From: Flaccisagitta enflata | Taxonomy: Eukaryota; Chaetognatha; Sagittoidea; Aphragmophora | DNA: 64,000 bases | Direction: 5' to 3' | Assembly (NCBI GenBank): GCA_965153355.1 | Contig: OZ231127.1 | Coordinates: forward strand, 23,436,001-23,500,000 | In this document: one piece after another, positions 24,067 to 35,445 of the stretch | Layout of the letters: every line of letters starts with the position of its first letter | Numbering within the stretch: position 1 is the stretch's first letter | Program-made: the position numbers and the translations under genes | The notes under the pieces: generated by a model | Databases searched by the model: none | What the model was told of the DNA's origin: nothing | Seen by the model: the letters and a program-made list of their open reading frames with translations, nothing else

Positions 24067-24454
24067 ATGCAGCGAAACCTCCAAAACATTCCGGAAAAGC
24101 GCAGATCGCTTGTTCTATCATCTACCTCTTCTCCATCCTCCTCCTTCTCCTCCTTCTCCTCCTCATCCGCATCTACCTCAGCGTGTTCCTCTACCGACCA
24201 GCAAGAACGATTTCAAGATGATGATCTTTTGTTTCCTCGTATACCACAAACTACAACAACGGCGGCCGCGGAGACCTCAACAAAGGCAATGGCCGCGGTG
24301 GCCTCAACAAAGGTAATGGCCGCGGTGGCCTCAACAAAGGCAATGGCCGCGGTGGCCTCAACGAAGGCGTCGGCGGAGGCAATGTCCACGAAAGACGCCT
24401 CTCATTCCGTAGACTCGATTGATGAAAATGGCAAAGATTTTCGGCGGAGCAGAA
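24067..24454 (+). CDS. Low-complexity Ser/Thr/Ala-rich protein, first coding exon
   Basis: The proposed start is the ATG at 24067, with A at -3. An in-frame TAA sits six bases upstream, and an acceptor (TATAG) at 24038. The exon runs to 24454, where AGAA is followed by GTAAGA. It encodes a Ser-rich block (about residues 19-42), then a 27-bp tandem repeat (about 24276-24390) read as four 9-residue units STKAMAAVA, then a charged DENGKDFRRSR tail. Joining to the acceptor AAAG at 24561-24564 (110-bp intron) keeps the frame; CCAAG at 24585 would also do so. The whole six-exon model totals 2,877 nt, about 958 residues. The product is not recognised; the composition suggests an intrinsically disordered protein. 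The exon 1/exon 2 junction is the weakest point, since this frame itself stays open to 24684. Confidence 0.45.
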
Positions 24455-24564
24455 GTAAGAGTAAACACAACGACCACAACAAGACCACAACAACGGCGGC
24501 CACCGCGACTATCATTACCACAACCATCATCGCAACTACAACCACAACCACAACCGTCGTAAAG

Positions 24565-25718
24565 ACGATGTGGATGACGTCCAAGATTATGGACGTAATA
24601 AAGAAAAAAGACGCTGGACCGACAAGTCACGGAATAGAGAGGAGAGGACTACGACGGCAACCACAACGACGACGACGAATGTGACGACGACGACGAAGAC
24701 GACGGAAGCGGCGAAAAGAGATTCCAATGGTAAAGTAGGAACCGCGGTAGCCGCCGTTACCGGCGTTACCGGCGCTGCCACCGTATCCTTTGTAACCGGC
24801 GCTACCGGCGTCTTTTCTTCCAACGTAGCTTGGCTTAACGAGGCGAAAACCGAAGCGGTTATCAGTTGTGAATGGAACGCATCGTGCTCAAACACCAACA
24901 CCAACACCAACACCAACAACTCAACCAACAAATCCTCCACCGCTTCCACCTCCGCCAATGCCGCACCCCCAGTTTTCGCCATATCATCCATTTCCTCCCA
25001 TACTGATTCCGACGTCAATTCTACCGCTGACATTATTACCACCATCTCCACCACATCTACCGCATCTCCTTCAACCACCATCACCTCCGCCGCATCTGCC
25101 ACCGCCGCGTCCGAAATAAAAGAGAAAATCGGTAGCAAGAAGGAAGAAAAACGGGAATCAAAATGCAAAAGAAGGCATAAAAAGCGATCTGCTTACATTT
25201 ACTACGACAGAGCCGAACCAGGCAGTGGCAGCATTGTTATTCCGGCGCTTTACAATAACGATGGAAACGATAATCGTGGCGGAAAAGAAACCACCGGTGG
25301 TTGTTTGAATACCGACAGTTTTTGCAATGACGGTTGTAAAATTGATAGACGCGTTTCGAAGAAGAAGGCTAAAATATCCGGCATGAATGGCGGAAAGTCA
25401 GGACGGTCAGACGGACCGACAGCAGAGATGAATGAGACGACAATGAAGAACACGATAATGACTTCATCGACGACGACGACGACGACAATGACGGTGACGA
25501 CGTCGAAGACAACGACGACAACGATGTCGGCGAAAAAAAGAGGAGAACATGAAAAAGAAGAGGAAAAATATCGTAAACGGCGGATGGAGATCGACTGGGA
25601 TCGAGGGAATCATTCAAATTCGGCGTTGACGAGATTGGAAGCGCCAAATCTCTGCTGCATCGTTGGTTATAACGCACACGCTAAACCGGAAGAAAACGAC
25701 TATGCTAATAGGAAGAAG
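24565..25718 (+). CDS. Low-complexity protein, second coding exon
   Basis: An open frame of 384 codons ends exactly in phase at AAGAAG followed by GTGAGG (25719). In order it holds an acidic/basic stretch ([17 protein letters not shown]), a Thr-rich tract, an Ala/Val/Gly tract, an Asn/Thr/Ser tract, a basic cluster ([19 protein letters not shown], a possible nuclear signal), a second Thr tract, and a non-repetitive C-terminal part ([31 protein letters not shown]). That last part and the donor argue for real coding. Other frames here also look protein-like: one is Pro-rich (24830-25119) and others are Gly/Asn/His-rich. The exact exon boundaries on the left are therefore uncertain. The next exon in phase is at 29390. 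Confidence 0.5.
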
Positions 25719-25725
25719 GTGAGGG

Positions 25726-26030
<305 letters not shown>

Positions 26031-26470
26031 GCTAAGAAAGAATGTGACAGGATCAATTTTCATTTATTCAAATCATTTTATTGCTCGTAAAATATTGACC
26101 ATTTTTCATACATTTCATTCATTATTTCATCGTTTTCAAAATGGGGCAAAAAGGAGGGTAAAAAAAGATGGGGGGGGAAGAAAAAAATACAATGAAATTA
26201 TGCTGAAATTTGCTATAAAGTCATGACACAATCGATTTTTGCGTCATGTATTTACTACCATTCAAAATATTCGAGGCAAATTGTCTTTGACAATCGAATT
26301 TTGCATCTCAAATGTCCTGCCAGCTGTCATATCATATGAAATGTCGTTCCAATTATTAAAGAGTTGTGAGCTGGCCCGAGCGTGAAACCGGAAGTTCGTT
26401 CCGGTTGCGGAAAAAGGACAGGATCGCCCTAAAACGATAATGGGCTGCTTGGCCGTGACGGTAACGGTAT
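26031..26470. other. No gene seen
   Basis: AT-rich unique sequence within the proposed large intron. Confidence 0.35.
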
Positions 26471-26474
26471 TGAG

Positions 26475-26697
26475 ATGAAGAAGAGGAAGAACAAGAAGAA
26501 GAAGAAGAAGAAGAAGAAGAAGAGGAAGAAAAAGAAAAAGAAGAAAAGAAAAAGGGGAAAGAAAAAAAGAAAAGAAAAAACGAAGAAAAGAAGAAGAAGA
26601 AAATAAAACGTTGAAAAGAAAAAAAAGAAAAAAAAAAGAAAAGAAGAAAAAAAAAAAGAAATAAAAGAGGGAAGAGAAGTAGAATGCGCGCTCTTTC

Positions 26698-26752
<55 letters not shown>
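26475..26752. repeat. Purine tract (AAG)n then (CT)n
   Basis: About 200 bp of A/G only, then GCGCGCTC and a CTGT/CT run ending 26750. Confidence 0.9.
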
Positions 26753-26922
26753 ACCCGTCCCGTCCCGTGCCGTCCCCTACACGATATTGCAATGAATTGC
26801 ATCGCTACGCCATGTGGCGGAAAATGGCGTTGTTGCGACGTCCACGGGATAGAGGTTTACCGCAGTGTCACGCTCGGCCCAGGTTGTGAGTGACGATTGA
26901 CCTCCTCATGTCAATTGTCAAG

Positions 26923-27039
26923 TCATTCCAAATATTTGAGACGATTGAACTTGTTTCCTCTTTGCTCAAAAAAGACGAGGTTGACGAGATACTTGGGGAT
27001 TCCGCATTTCACGCATGTCCGGCACATGGGACAGAAACA
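26923..27039 (-). CDS. RING-H2 zinc-finger protein, last exon
   Basis: On the minus strand a CTCTGTGTAG acceptor precedes a frame of 38 codons ending in TGA at 26923. It starts with CFCPMCRTCVKCG, which supplies the last zinc-ligand pair (Cys-Pro-x-Cys) of a RING finger plus further cysteines, then a short basic/hydrophobic tail ending NRLKYLE. It joins in phase 0 to the exon at 27123-27215 across an 83-bp intron (GT...AG). RING-H2 proteins are typically E3 ubiquitin ligases; substrate and subfamily cannot be told. The gene lies antisense within the proposed 25.7-29.4 kb intron of the plus-strand gene. Confidence 0.7.
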   Translation of the reverse strand, partial: CFCPMCRTCVKCGIPKYLVNLVFFEQRGNKFNRLKYLE

Positions 27040-27122
27040 CTACACAGAGAAAGATGATGAAGGGTCACAATGTCGTTGCAAACGGGTGGACAGGAGCTTA
27101 TAACAAAAACTAGACACTGTAC

Positions 27123-27215
27123 CTGCCCATCGGCGTCTTTGGGGAGGAGCGCTTCTCGGAGGCAATATGAATGAAATTCGTGCTTGCAGCCAAGCGTCTT
27201 TAGTGTTTCTCTACA
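27123..27215 (-). CDS. RING-H2 zinc-finger protein, penultimate exon
   Basis: A 93-nt exon (31 codons, phase 0 at both ends) between an AACATAAG acceptor and a GGGCAG|GTACAG donor. It encodes a Cys, then CKHEFHSYC, the Cys-x-His-x2-His-x2-Cys core of a RING-H2 domain. The Cys-Pro-x-Cys pair follows in the next exon. The first cysteine pair should be in an upstream exon, at higher coordinates on this strand, which I could not identify. An A-run at 27234-27255 lies just upstream of the acceptor. Confidence 0.7.
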
Positions 27216-27219
27216 CTTA

Positions 27220-27980
27220 TGTTCAAAAATGTAGAAAAAAAAAAAAAAAAAAAAACAAAAAGAAGAAAAAAAAACTAACAAAAGCGAAAATGCCTTTCAG
27301 TTTAAAACATCTTTGTGATCGACGGACGAATTGTGGGTTATAGAATCGTGTTACACTCGACGAAAAAATATAACACAATACATTCTATAAAGCTAAACTT
27401 AGCATGTTATGAGGTTTTTAAAAAAACACAATTCTTTACGAAATATCCTTTTTTTTTTATCTAATTAAGGCGGGAGAGTGTTTAGATTGTCAGGAAAGGT
27501 GTGTTTGGGGCTGTTCATGTTTTAAGGTCAGCGTCTTGAGTGACAAGCACGCCTTAAAATGAGGCTAGGAGGCGTAAAGAAGAAATGACAAGAAAGGCCT
27601 TTGAATAAGAGGAGGAAAGGAAGAAAGGATATACAGATGCGGCCTCAAAGGGGAGTGGGCTGATGTGGCCTTAATGGTGACTGAACATGTCACTTTGGCC
27701 AATAAGGAATTTGCCCTACATGAAATGGCAGATGGGACAGAAATGATCTGTGAAGGGAACTTGTAAAAGAGAAAGTTGCTGCAAAGATAGTGGCAAGGTA
27801 ATACCGGCGAGGAGGCTGATAGTGATTATTTACCTCTTAAAAGTTAAAACAACCTGGATGGGTATCTTATAAACCTGGTGGATCCTGTACAGACCGATGA
27901 GAAAATGGTAGAACAGAGGGCGATGACCCCCAACGGACGTGCTTTGTTGCGCATAGAAACAAAAGAAAAAATAGTCGCAA
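27220..27980. other. No further gene seen
   Basis: A-run, a decayed hairpin-element end (27310-27366, with GATCGACGGACGAA and GTTACACTCGACGAAAAA), then unique sequence. This should hold intron of the RING gene. Confidence 0.35.
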
Positions 27981-27984
27981 AAGC

Positions 27985-28650
27985 GTTAGATGGTCAGCGG
28001 TACCCGTTGCCCCTCTGTGAGTATATGTAGGTGTGTGATGGTGCTTAGGGCCAGCGGTCTGGAAGGGGGCAGTGTTCCCAAAGGCTGATGACCTGCTTAG
28101 TGAGTTTTGAAGCTCTAGGATTGAATTTGAGCATCAATAATGGGATTTGAGCCTCAAGGCTGTGATTTGAGCCATGAGGCTGTGATTTGAGCCTTGAGGC
28201 TGCAATTTGAGCCTCAAGGCTGGGATTTGAGGCTTGAGGCAGGGATTTGAGGCCTTAGGCTGGGATATGAGCCTCGAGGCTGAGAAGAATTTGAAGAAGC
28301 CTAAGTTGGAGTTTGAGCAGGAGAAGAAGGAGGAGGGGGATTTGAGAGGTCAGCAGGCCCCTAAGGAACCGATGATCTATGCTAGAATGTATTTGAGTGA
28401 AAGGCTGGGATTTGAGCCAGAAGATTGGAATATGAGTGATGAAGCTGGGATTTAAGCCATAAGGTTGGAATTTGAGCCCTGAGCCTGGATAGATTCAAGC
28501 TCGAGATCGGATTTGCCTGAGGCCACCTGAGTCAAGCCAGGGGGGACAGAGAAGGAGGAGGAGGAGGAGAAGGAGGAGGAGAAAAATTTCTCCCTGTGTG
28601 AAAGCATAGGTCATCGGCCCTTCCAGGGCTGCTGTGCAAATGGGCAGTCC
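27985..28650 (+). mobile_element. Foldback-like family (F), diverged copy with 20-bp minisatellite
   Basis: 27985-28010 matches the TGGTCAGCGGTACCC segment, and 28050-28105 matches the GCAGCGGTCC...GGGCTGATGTCCTG end. It is followed by many copies of a 20-bp unit of the type GGGATTTGAGCCTCAAGGCT (28110-28285, again 28395-28480), then GGTCATCGGCCCTTCCAGGGCTGC, the inverted end, at 28608-28631. The same unit, inverted, fills the copy at 62.8-63.1 kb. Confidence 0.65.
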
Positions 28651-29170
28651 GGTTACGAAGAGATCAGACGGCAGACCCATAATTCAGCATTGAAGCTCTG
28701 ACGAACTCTCGACCCTAAAACGATTTATTTTTTCTCTCTCGCGAATGAAATATGGCCTCTATTCTTAAGGTTTGTGTGCCAAACTGAAATAAGATACGCT
28801 AAAAGTAGTAGCCTCATTTATATGATAGAGGAGGAGGAGGAGGAGGAGGAGAGCGATAGGCTAGAGAGTAGATGAGGGGATTTTATGGTGTGAGAACGGT
28901 GGGCTGAAGAGGAGGTAAATTTTGTCTCCCCTGTTCGGTTTCAAAAGCGAGAAAAGCGGAGGGCTCTTCGGAAGTGAGAGGGAAACGTTCTATGAGAATG
29001 TCAAAAGTTCAAAATTGCCACCAACAAATAAATATAGTAAATGGCACGTTGCCATTGTCTACTAAACTCTTTTTTTTCCGAAATCGGAATCGGTACAAAA
29101 CACAGAAAAAAGATTTTAAAAGAATGAATACAGACCGTAAAACTGACATCCCCAAACTATTTCTTTTTGC
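28651..29170. other. No gene seen
   Basis: Unique sequence with short GGAGGA tracts. Confidence 0.35.
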
Positions 29171-29173
29171 CTT

Positions 29174-29346
29174 TCTTCAGTCGCGTGGACGCTACTCTAT
29201 AAATCGCTATGTCGGTCGGGCGGTCAGTCACTTTGCTTTTTTCGGCGTTATCTGAATTTTCTGCCCAAATACGTGGTTAGCTGTTTTTAACACTGCCCCT
29301 GCCCACCTGCACGCGACTTCGGTAGCCTTGTGCGTGGCCTTGTTTG
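29174..29346 (-). mobile_element. Hairpin-element family, full-length copy
   Basis: In reverse orientation: stem AGTAGCGT-CC-ACGCGACT, short GGTCGGGC core, GGCGTTATCTGAATTTTCTG, GCCCCTGCCCACCTGCACGCGACT and GGTAGCC...GGCCTTGTTT. It lies just upstream of an exon acceptor. Confidence 0.65.
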
Positions 29347-29389
29347 CCTACATAATGGTACGTTTTTGTTTCACTTCATGTGCGTCCAG

Positions 29390-29465
29390 GTTCGCGCGGT
29401 TGTTTTCGACAGCGACGACTACGATACTTGGGCTCGAAGACCACCCACTTTGCCAGGATTCAACG
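29390..29465 (+). CDS. Low-complexity protein gene, third coding exon
   Basis: A 76-nt exon between a TTCATGTGCGTCCAG acceptor and an AACG|GTAGGC donor. In phase 0 it reads 25 codons including VVFDSDDYDTWARRPP and leaves one base, so it follows the phase-0 end at 25718 and feeds the phase-1 start at 35793. The acidic-aromatic composition is unlike the flanking TG repeat. No recognised domain. Confidence 0.5.
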
Positions 29466-29480
29466 GTAGGCCGATATTGA

Positions 29481-29639
<159 letters not shown>

Positions 29640-29924
29640 TTGTGTGTGTGTGTTTGTGTTTGCGTATCTGTCTCCGTCTCTGCGGTCCCTCGTTTACTAA
29701 TTGGCATCTGGCAAGTCCGTCGATTCATGTAATTGAAAATCTACACTTTAGTGTCTAGTTTTAAGATAAAACTGGCCTAAATACTCTTATTATCACTGAC
29801 TGTGCACTGAATCGGTAGCACGTCTTAACTTTGTACCCGCTCCTAATTATTTTCTTAAAGTCTTCTTACTTTCGTGAGTGTAATTTGGCACAGCGGTAAA
29901 AGTTATTCCGCAATCTGCGCATGA

Positions 29925-30030
29925 ATTGTTGTCATTGTTGACAATTGTTGACACTCATTTGTTGTCATTGTTGACAATTGTTGAGTGTTGACACTCATGA
30001 TTTGTTGTTATTGTTGACAATTGTTAACAT
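29925..30030. repeat. Tandem palindromic repeat
   Basis: Three imperfect copies of a unit containing TTGTTGTCATTGTTGACAATTG and TTGACACTCAT. Each holds the self-complementary GTTGACAATTGTTGAC-type core. Confidence 0.8.
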
Positions 30031-30240
30031 TGCAAAGATATGAGACATTGATGTGACGACGTCAGTAGATAAATCCCACTTAAAGCACGGAGCTTAGTGC
30101 CAACAGCCTTAATGAATGTGGCGAGATGAAGATGAGAGTCTGCATATATATTGGAGCGACTACCACGGACATTTTCATGGGGCTTTACTATATTTATGGT
30201 TCATCATACGGTTTATCTTTCTCATTAAATTTTCCCTGAG
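30031..30240. other. No gene seen
   Basis: A 63-codon frame starts at 30116 but runs into TG repeat. Confidence 0.3.
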
Positions 30241-30299
30241 GCTTGTGTGTGTTAGCTCTTGTGGGTGCACCTGCACTCTGTCTGAAAATGTATGTGAGT

Positions 30300-30571
<272 letters not shown>

Positions 30572-31098
30572 GTACTCGAACTAGCAGGCAATTTGCTAGC
30601 AGAGCTGCTAGCAGAAATCCCAACTGCTCTGCTAGCAGAAATTTTTTTGCTGCTAGCAGAAAGTAGCAGAAATTTCAAGCCTTTTTTAATGATTTTTACG
30701 TAAAAATTACAGTAATTTCATCAAAAAATTTTCTTTTTTAAAAGAAAACAAGACTTCTTTTCCCAAAATCTTACTTTGGGAGCCATTGTTTTAAAGAAAG
30801 TAAATACAACAAAGCAAAAACTCATTTTTGCATTAAGGTTAACCATTTGGCGCAATTGAGAGTAAAATAGAGGGAGTATCCTCATAAAGAATATTTGTAC
30901 AGGGCAGCATCATTAAACCGTCATAAGAGAATTAGTAGATCATTGTCACATCATTTGATGAATTTGTGATTTGGTCATTTCAAATGGAAAAAGAAATTTA
31001 TCTCTCTTTCCCTATAAATGTATTCAATCTTGAAACATTAGGATCAACAAAATAGACTTACTAAACAACTATCAACTTACGTATCATTTTATACTATA

Positions 31099-31198
31099 TT
31101 TTATACTATCATTTTATACTATATTTGATTATACTATATTATACTATTATACTATATTATACTATATCTTATACTATCATTTTATACTATATTTGATA
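31099..31198. repeat. (ATACTAT)n-type tandem repeat
   Basis: Irregular copies of TATACTAT/TTTATACTATATT inside the 1.9-kb element. Confidence 0.85.
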
Positions 31199-31703
31199 CA
31201 TAGAGAGTCCTAAACTATCGCCACTCAGATGTTGTGGCAATTTGGGTGTGAATAAAAAGTAATTTCATTATTTTTCCAATTTTTAGTTATCTTTGAATTG
31301 CTTGAATCAAAATCTAAATATCTATAGCTAGTTAAACTTACATTGATCATATCAATTACGTTGTCTTTATCACGGAGCAATTTCTACTCTTAGCTTAAAT
31401 CTATTCAATAATTATCATCAGAAAACAAATATTTATTTCATTTTCTCTTAAATAATAGATATATGCTTGATTGATAATTAGTCTTTACAATCATGAGTTC
31501 CTTTCATGACTAAAATCAGTCTTAAATTGCACCAATAGCAAGATCTAGCTATATGAAGAATGATGAAAGTAAGAGCGACTCTTTTGGTGTTACCTTTCAG
31601 CTATTTTCAGATGAATTCCCAGATGACTTTTTGTCAACAAAATGAAATATATCCTTCAATCAATATAATCTTCAAAGTATAACACAAAAATGTTTAGATT
31701 TTA

Positions 31704-32320
31704 ACAGTAGCGACAGAAAATTTGATACAAAACTTATGAGCACTATCCATTGATTTATTAACAACTTTGGGTAATATTCAATATCAAACAATGTATTATT
31801 TGGAAATTTATTGAAAGTACATCAAAAGCTGACTTTGTACGGGTTGGTTGGTCCTTTGGTTTAGCCTCAGTATTGAGTTGAAGTGTGGAGATTATAATTC
31901 TACTAATCTGGATTTGAATTTATATCAAAAAATTTTTCATCTGTATTTCACTACTCCAGCTTGAATTACCTTTGAAAAACCTAAAAATCTACAATTTCAA
32001 AATACTTCAGGTTAGCAGATGAAATAATGGACCAACTATAAGCCTGACACAGCAGCACTAAGATCCAGGGAGCAAAAATGATGAATAGAAGGATTTACAG
32101 ATAAAATTCTCCCAAAATGATAATCCTTTGACCAACATGATTAAAATCATTACTGTGCCTAAACAAAAGGAGCAAAAAACCTCCACAAGGTCAGCTTTTA
32201 AAGCTCTTTGGAAGAGTTTTCAAATAAGATTTAATTGGGTATTGATAAAATACTTCAGATTAGCCATATATGCATACAAGATGGAAATCAACTTTGTATC
32301 AAATTTTCTGTCGCTACTGT
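31704..32320. mobile_element. 617-bp MITE nested in the 1.9-kb element
   Basis: Begins ACAGTAGCGACAGAAAATTT and ends with the exact complement; the arms match for about 28 bp. TA lies directly outside each end (31702-31703 and 32321-32322). No coding capacity. Confidence 0.85.
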
Positions 32321-32476
32321 TAGTTATTTACACATGTTTACTCTGTTGGTGCCTTCTGACATAGTTATAAACTTTTATATTTATAACTGCCACTTTCTGC
32401 TAGCAGTGCTAGCAGAAAATTTTCAAAAATGCTATCTGCTAGCAGTAGAAAAAATCCACTGCTAGTTCAAGTACTA

Positions 32477-32933
32477 CTCTCTCTCTCTCTCTCTCATTTT
32501 TCTCGCACAAAAACAAAAGCACACCTCCTTGCAATTTTTTTTCCCACAAGAAGAAAAAGAGACTAAAAAAAGAGGAGGGAGACGGGTATATCTTTGTATA
32601 TATCTCGAGTAAGCAAGGCGCAACCGAAGCGCCTCATAGGGGCCAATAAACGTCCAAAAATCGAAGGAACAAATTCATGGATACTGTTCGTGCGCGGTCG
32701 CCCCGCACGCCACTGCCACTATTCCCATGCGGTTCCACCAACCCACCTTCTCTGTTAGTTTGTCTATCTTTACGTTTATCTGTTTGTCAGTCGACTCTCT
32801 CTCTGATTATCTTTGCCTGTAATTGTCTCTTTCTTTCTCTCTCAGTCTCTTTCAGTCCGTGTTTCTGGCTCTGTCTTTCCGTCGCTCTGTCTTTCTGTCT
32901 CTGTCTGTCTCTGTCTTTCTGTCTCTGTCTGTA

Positions 32934-32935
<2 letters not shown>
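32477..32935. other. CT remnant then sequence without a supported gene
   Basis: Short CT run to 32494 (the other half of the split microsatellite), then unique sequence. An ATG at 32677 opens into the CT repeat and is not supported. Confidence 0.4.
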
Positions 32936-32937
<2 letters not shown>

Positions 32938-33009
<72 letters not shown>

Positions 33010-33035
33010 TGCCCCAAAGACACCCTTTAATAATA

Positions 33036-33120
<85 letters not shown>
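32938..33120. repeat. (CT)n and (AC)n microsatellites
   Basis: CT 32940-33009 and AC 33036-33120, separated by 26 unique bases. Confidence 0.96.
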
Positions 33121-33124
<4 letters not shown>

Positions 33125-33269
33125 CTGCGCGGTAGAGCTAGGAAAGGGGGCACCCGGGGAACCCAAGTGGCATTTTAGCGTCTTTAGATTTGTCATGCGC
33201 TCATTTTTGGCAATAGGACACTTATTGGCGTGGCTAAACGGCCGTACAAGCGAGAATGAGTGAGTGGGA

Positions 33270-33478
<209 letters not shown>

Positions 33479-33788
33479 CTTAGACAGAGAGGTGGGGGAA
33501 ATGCTCGGTCGAGTGTTTCTCTCTCCATTAATGAAGAAGAATATGCGCAGAAAAAAAATGGGAAAAAAAGTCATTAGAAAGGAAGAAGAATGAAAAGGAA
33601 CAGAACAATAAACAAAGACAGCAATGATCTTGTGAGGGTGTGCGAGATCAGTGATGCAAAAATGAAAAATAAAAAAACATGTGCAGAGGAAGGGCTGAAG
33701 CTTGATAAGTATTGAAGAAAAAAAAATACTACAAACTGTGTTAGGTATGAAAGATATAGAAATCATCAATCATAATTTTTTTTCTTAG

Positions 33789-33813
33789 ATTTGGGTTCAT
33801 TCGTACGAGGTCG
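33789..33813 (+). other. Possible 25-nt micro-exon (weak)
   Basis: A strong acceptor (T-run, TTTTCTTAG) and a good donor (GTCG|GTGAGA) enclose 25 bases inside the proposed 29.5-35.8 kb intron. Including it would break the phase chain of the plus-strand gene, so it may be chance or an alternative exon. Confidence 0.15.
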
Positions 33814-33829
33814 GTGAGATAAAACTTGC

Positions 33830-34150
33830 CCCGCGGCCCGTGAGGAACTCACAGAGAAATTCAACTAGTTCCCCCCTTCCTCTTGCCCCCCCCCTCTCGC
33901 CCCCCTCGGCCCTCTTACCGCTCCATTCCCCGAGACCAAGACCGAGTGGGAAATGTTGTCTATTCAACCCCTGTTAATGAAATGATCATATATGCGTAAC
34001 AATGGAATGGAACTAGGATTAGGGAGAGGGGACTAGTAGGGAGAGAAATGGATTTTGGTAACGAGCTGGGAGAGTGTAATAAGGTGGAAGAAATAGGGTG
34101 ACAAACCAGAAAAAAATGAGAGAACAACCACAACATCATTAACATCATAA
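33830..34150. other. No gene seen
   Basis: C-rich strip at 33866-33930, then unique sequence. Confidence 0.35.
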
Positions 34151-34154
34151 CACC

Positions 34155-34191
<37 letters not shown>

Positions 34192-34336
34192 GTCATCATC
34201 ATCATCATCATCATCTTTATAAGAAGAAGAAGAAGAAGAAGAAGAAGGAGAAGAAGAAGAAGAAGAAGAAGAAGAAGAAGAAGAAGAAGAAGAAGAAGAA
34301 GAAGAAGAAGAAGAAGAAGAAGAAGAAGATGAAGAA
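34155..34336. repeat. (ATC)n then (AAG)n microsatellites
   Basis: CAT units to 34216, then about 38 AAG units. Confidence 0.96.
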
Positions 34337-34339
34337 TGT

Positions 34340-34785
34340 GTATGAACATCACGTGACATAAGATTTGGCAGTTGGCGCGGGACTCATAAATCACTTGCCA
34401 GATTTCTTTTTCGTTCTCAGAAACATATTCGCCTTTTTCATAGATCCCTTTGCTGAATCCCTTTATTCTACCACTTGGCCCTCTCGAGATCTTCAATGAC
34501 TGAATCGTGTGTGAGTGTGGTACGCGTGGTAGTGGCTAAGGGTTCATTGCCCAACACCACAATGCGACACGACAGCTGTATAGTATATACAAGAGCCAAG
34601 TCGGAAAGTAAATGCGCAAACGCAGCTCTCCGACCATCCCGGCCCCTTCTGTACCCTTCCCCCAGACGAAACATAAGAAAGGTTTTGGTGCATTTCTTAG
34701 TTATCTTTCATCAGCTCGATCTTTTAAATACTCGAAGAAAAATAAAGCCGCTTAAAATGCCGAGAGTTCCGTCTTTCAATTTGCA
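34340..34785. other. No supported gene
   Basis: Overlapping frames on both strands (for example minus 34496-34340, with an YEKGEYVSENEKEIWQ segment) look mildly coding-like, but no splice pair ties them together. Confidence 0.3.
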
Positions 34786-34787
34786 TA

Positions 34788-35214
34788 CACGCTTTTCTTT
34801 TTATAAGAACACTGTTTATAAGAACATCAGCCTCAGATTTGGCCAAAAAATAAGAACATCTTAAGAACATACTGAGCCTTATATTTGAAAATAAGAATAT
34901 AAGTTTTTCAAAAAAAAGTAAAATTAGATGAAAAACCCTGAATGATGGATATTTTGATAATGCTTTTTAAAATGATAATTTATCACTTATAAAATATTAA
35001 TCTTACATTTCTTTTTACTTAATGAAAATGTTTTTGTTTTTTTTATAATTGCTTAAAAAACAAACTTTTATATTAATATAGATATATAATTAAAGAGATT
35101 ATCTAATTCAAAAATAAGAACATGTTAAGAACGCTTGAGCCTCAAAAAAAGGCTGAAAATAAGAATGCTGAGGCTGACTTTAAAAATCCATGTTCTTATA
35201 AAATGAAAAGCGTG
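34788..35214. mobile_element. 427-bp TA-flanked MITE
   Basis: Ends CACGCTTTTC and GAAAAGCGTG with arms of about 25 bp (TTTTATAAGAACA), flanked by TA at 34786-34787 and 35215-35216. The interior is AT-rich with many AAGAACAT motifs. Confidence 0.85.
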
Positions 35215-35354
35215 TATTGTTGTTTGACCAATGCTAAGATACTTAGAGGGTGTGTATTTAAATGGACTGGAGGTGGATTGATCAATGGCTTTGATTTTGA
35301 TAATCATTTACATTGGGTATCTGTTTTGCGTAAGACGATTATCTTTTTCCGTAG

Positions 35355-35445
35355 TCGATGCGATTAATCTATAAGAAGGTCTGTCCTTCCGTCGGTCCGT
35401 CCGTCGGTCGGTCCGTCGGTCACGCCTGTGCGAAAACCGCGTTAC
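35355..35445 (-). mobile_element. Hairpin-element family, partial
   Basis: CGATTAATCTATAAGAAGG (hairpin remnant) followed by a GTCCGTCCGTCGGTCG core and a short tail. Confidence 0.45.

Larger units (their letters stand above)
30572..32474. mobile_element. 1.9-kb TA-flanked element in a CT microsatellite
   Basis: Ends GTACTCGAACTAGCAG and its complement CTGCTAGTTCAAGTAC, with TA on both sides (30570-30571 and 32475-32476) and CT repeat beyond both TAs. Multiple CTGCTAGCAG palindromes lie inside each end (30589-30665 and 32398-32463). An ATACTAT tandem repeat is at 31099-31198. It has no transposase-like frame, so it is non-autonomous. A second TA-flanked element is nested at 31704-32320. Confidence 0.85.

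Noticed and set aside
24587-25168. 193-codon minus-strand frame
   Set aside because: Val/Ala-rich complement of the Thr/Ser-rich plus-strand exon; the plus strand has the splice donor and phase support.
26753-26882. Plus-strand exon candidate between a CT-rich acceptor and CAG|GTTGTG
   Set aside because: It would join in phase to the exon ending at 25718 but leaves phase 1, which clashes with the exon at 29390. It lies just past the stop of the antisense RING gene, so it is more likely 3' untranslated sequence of that gene.
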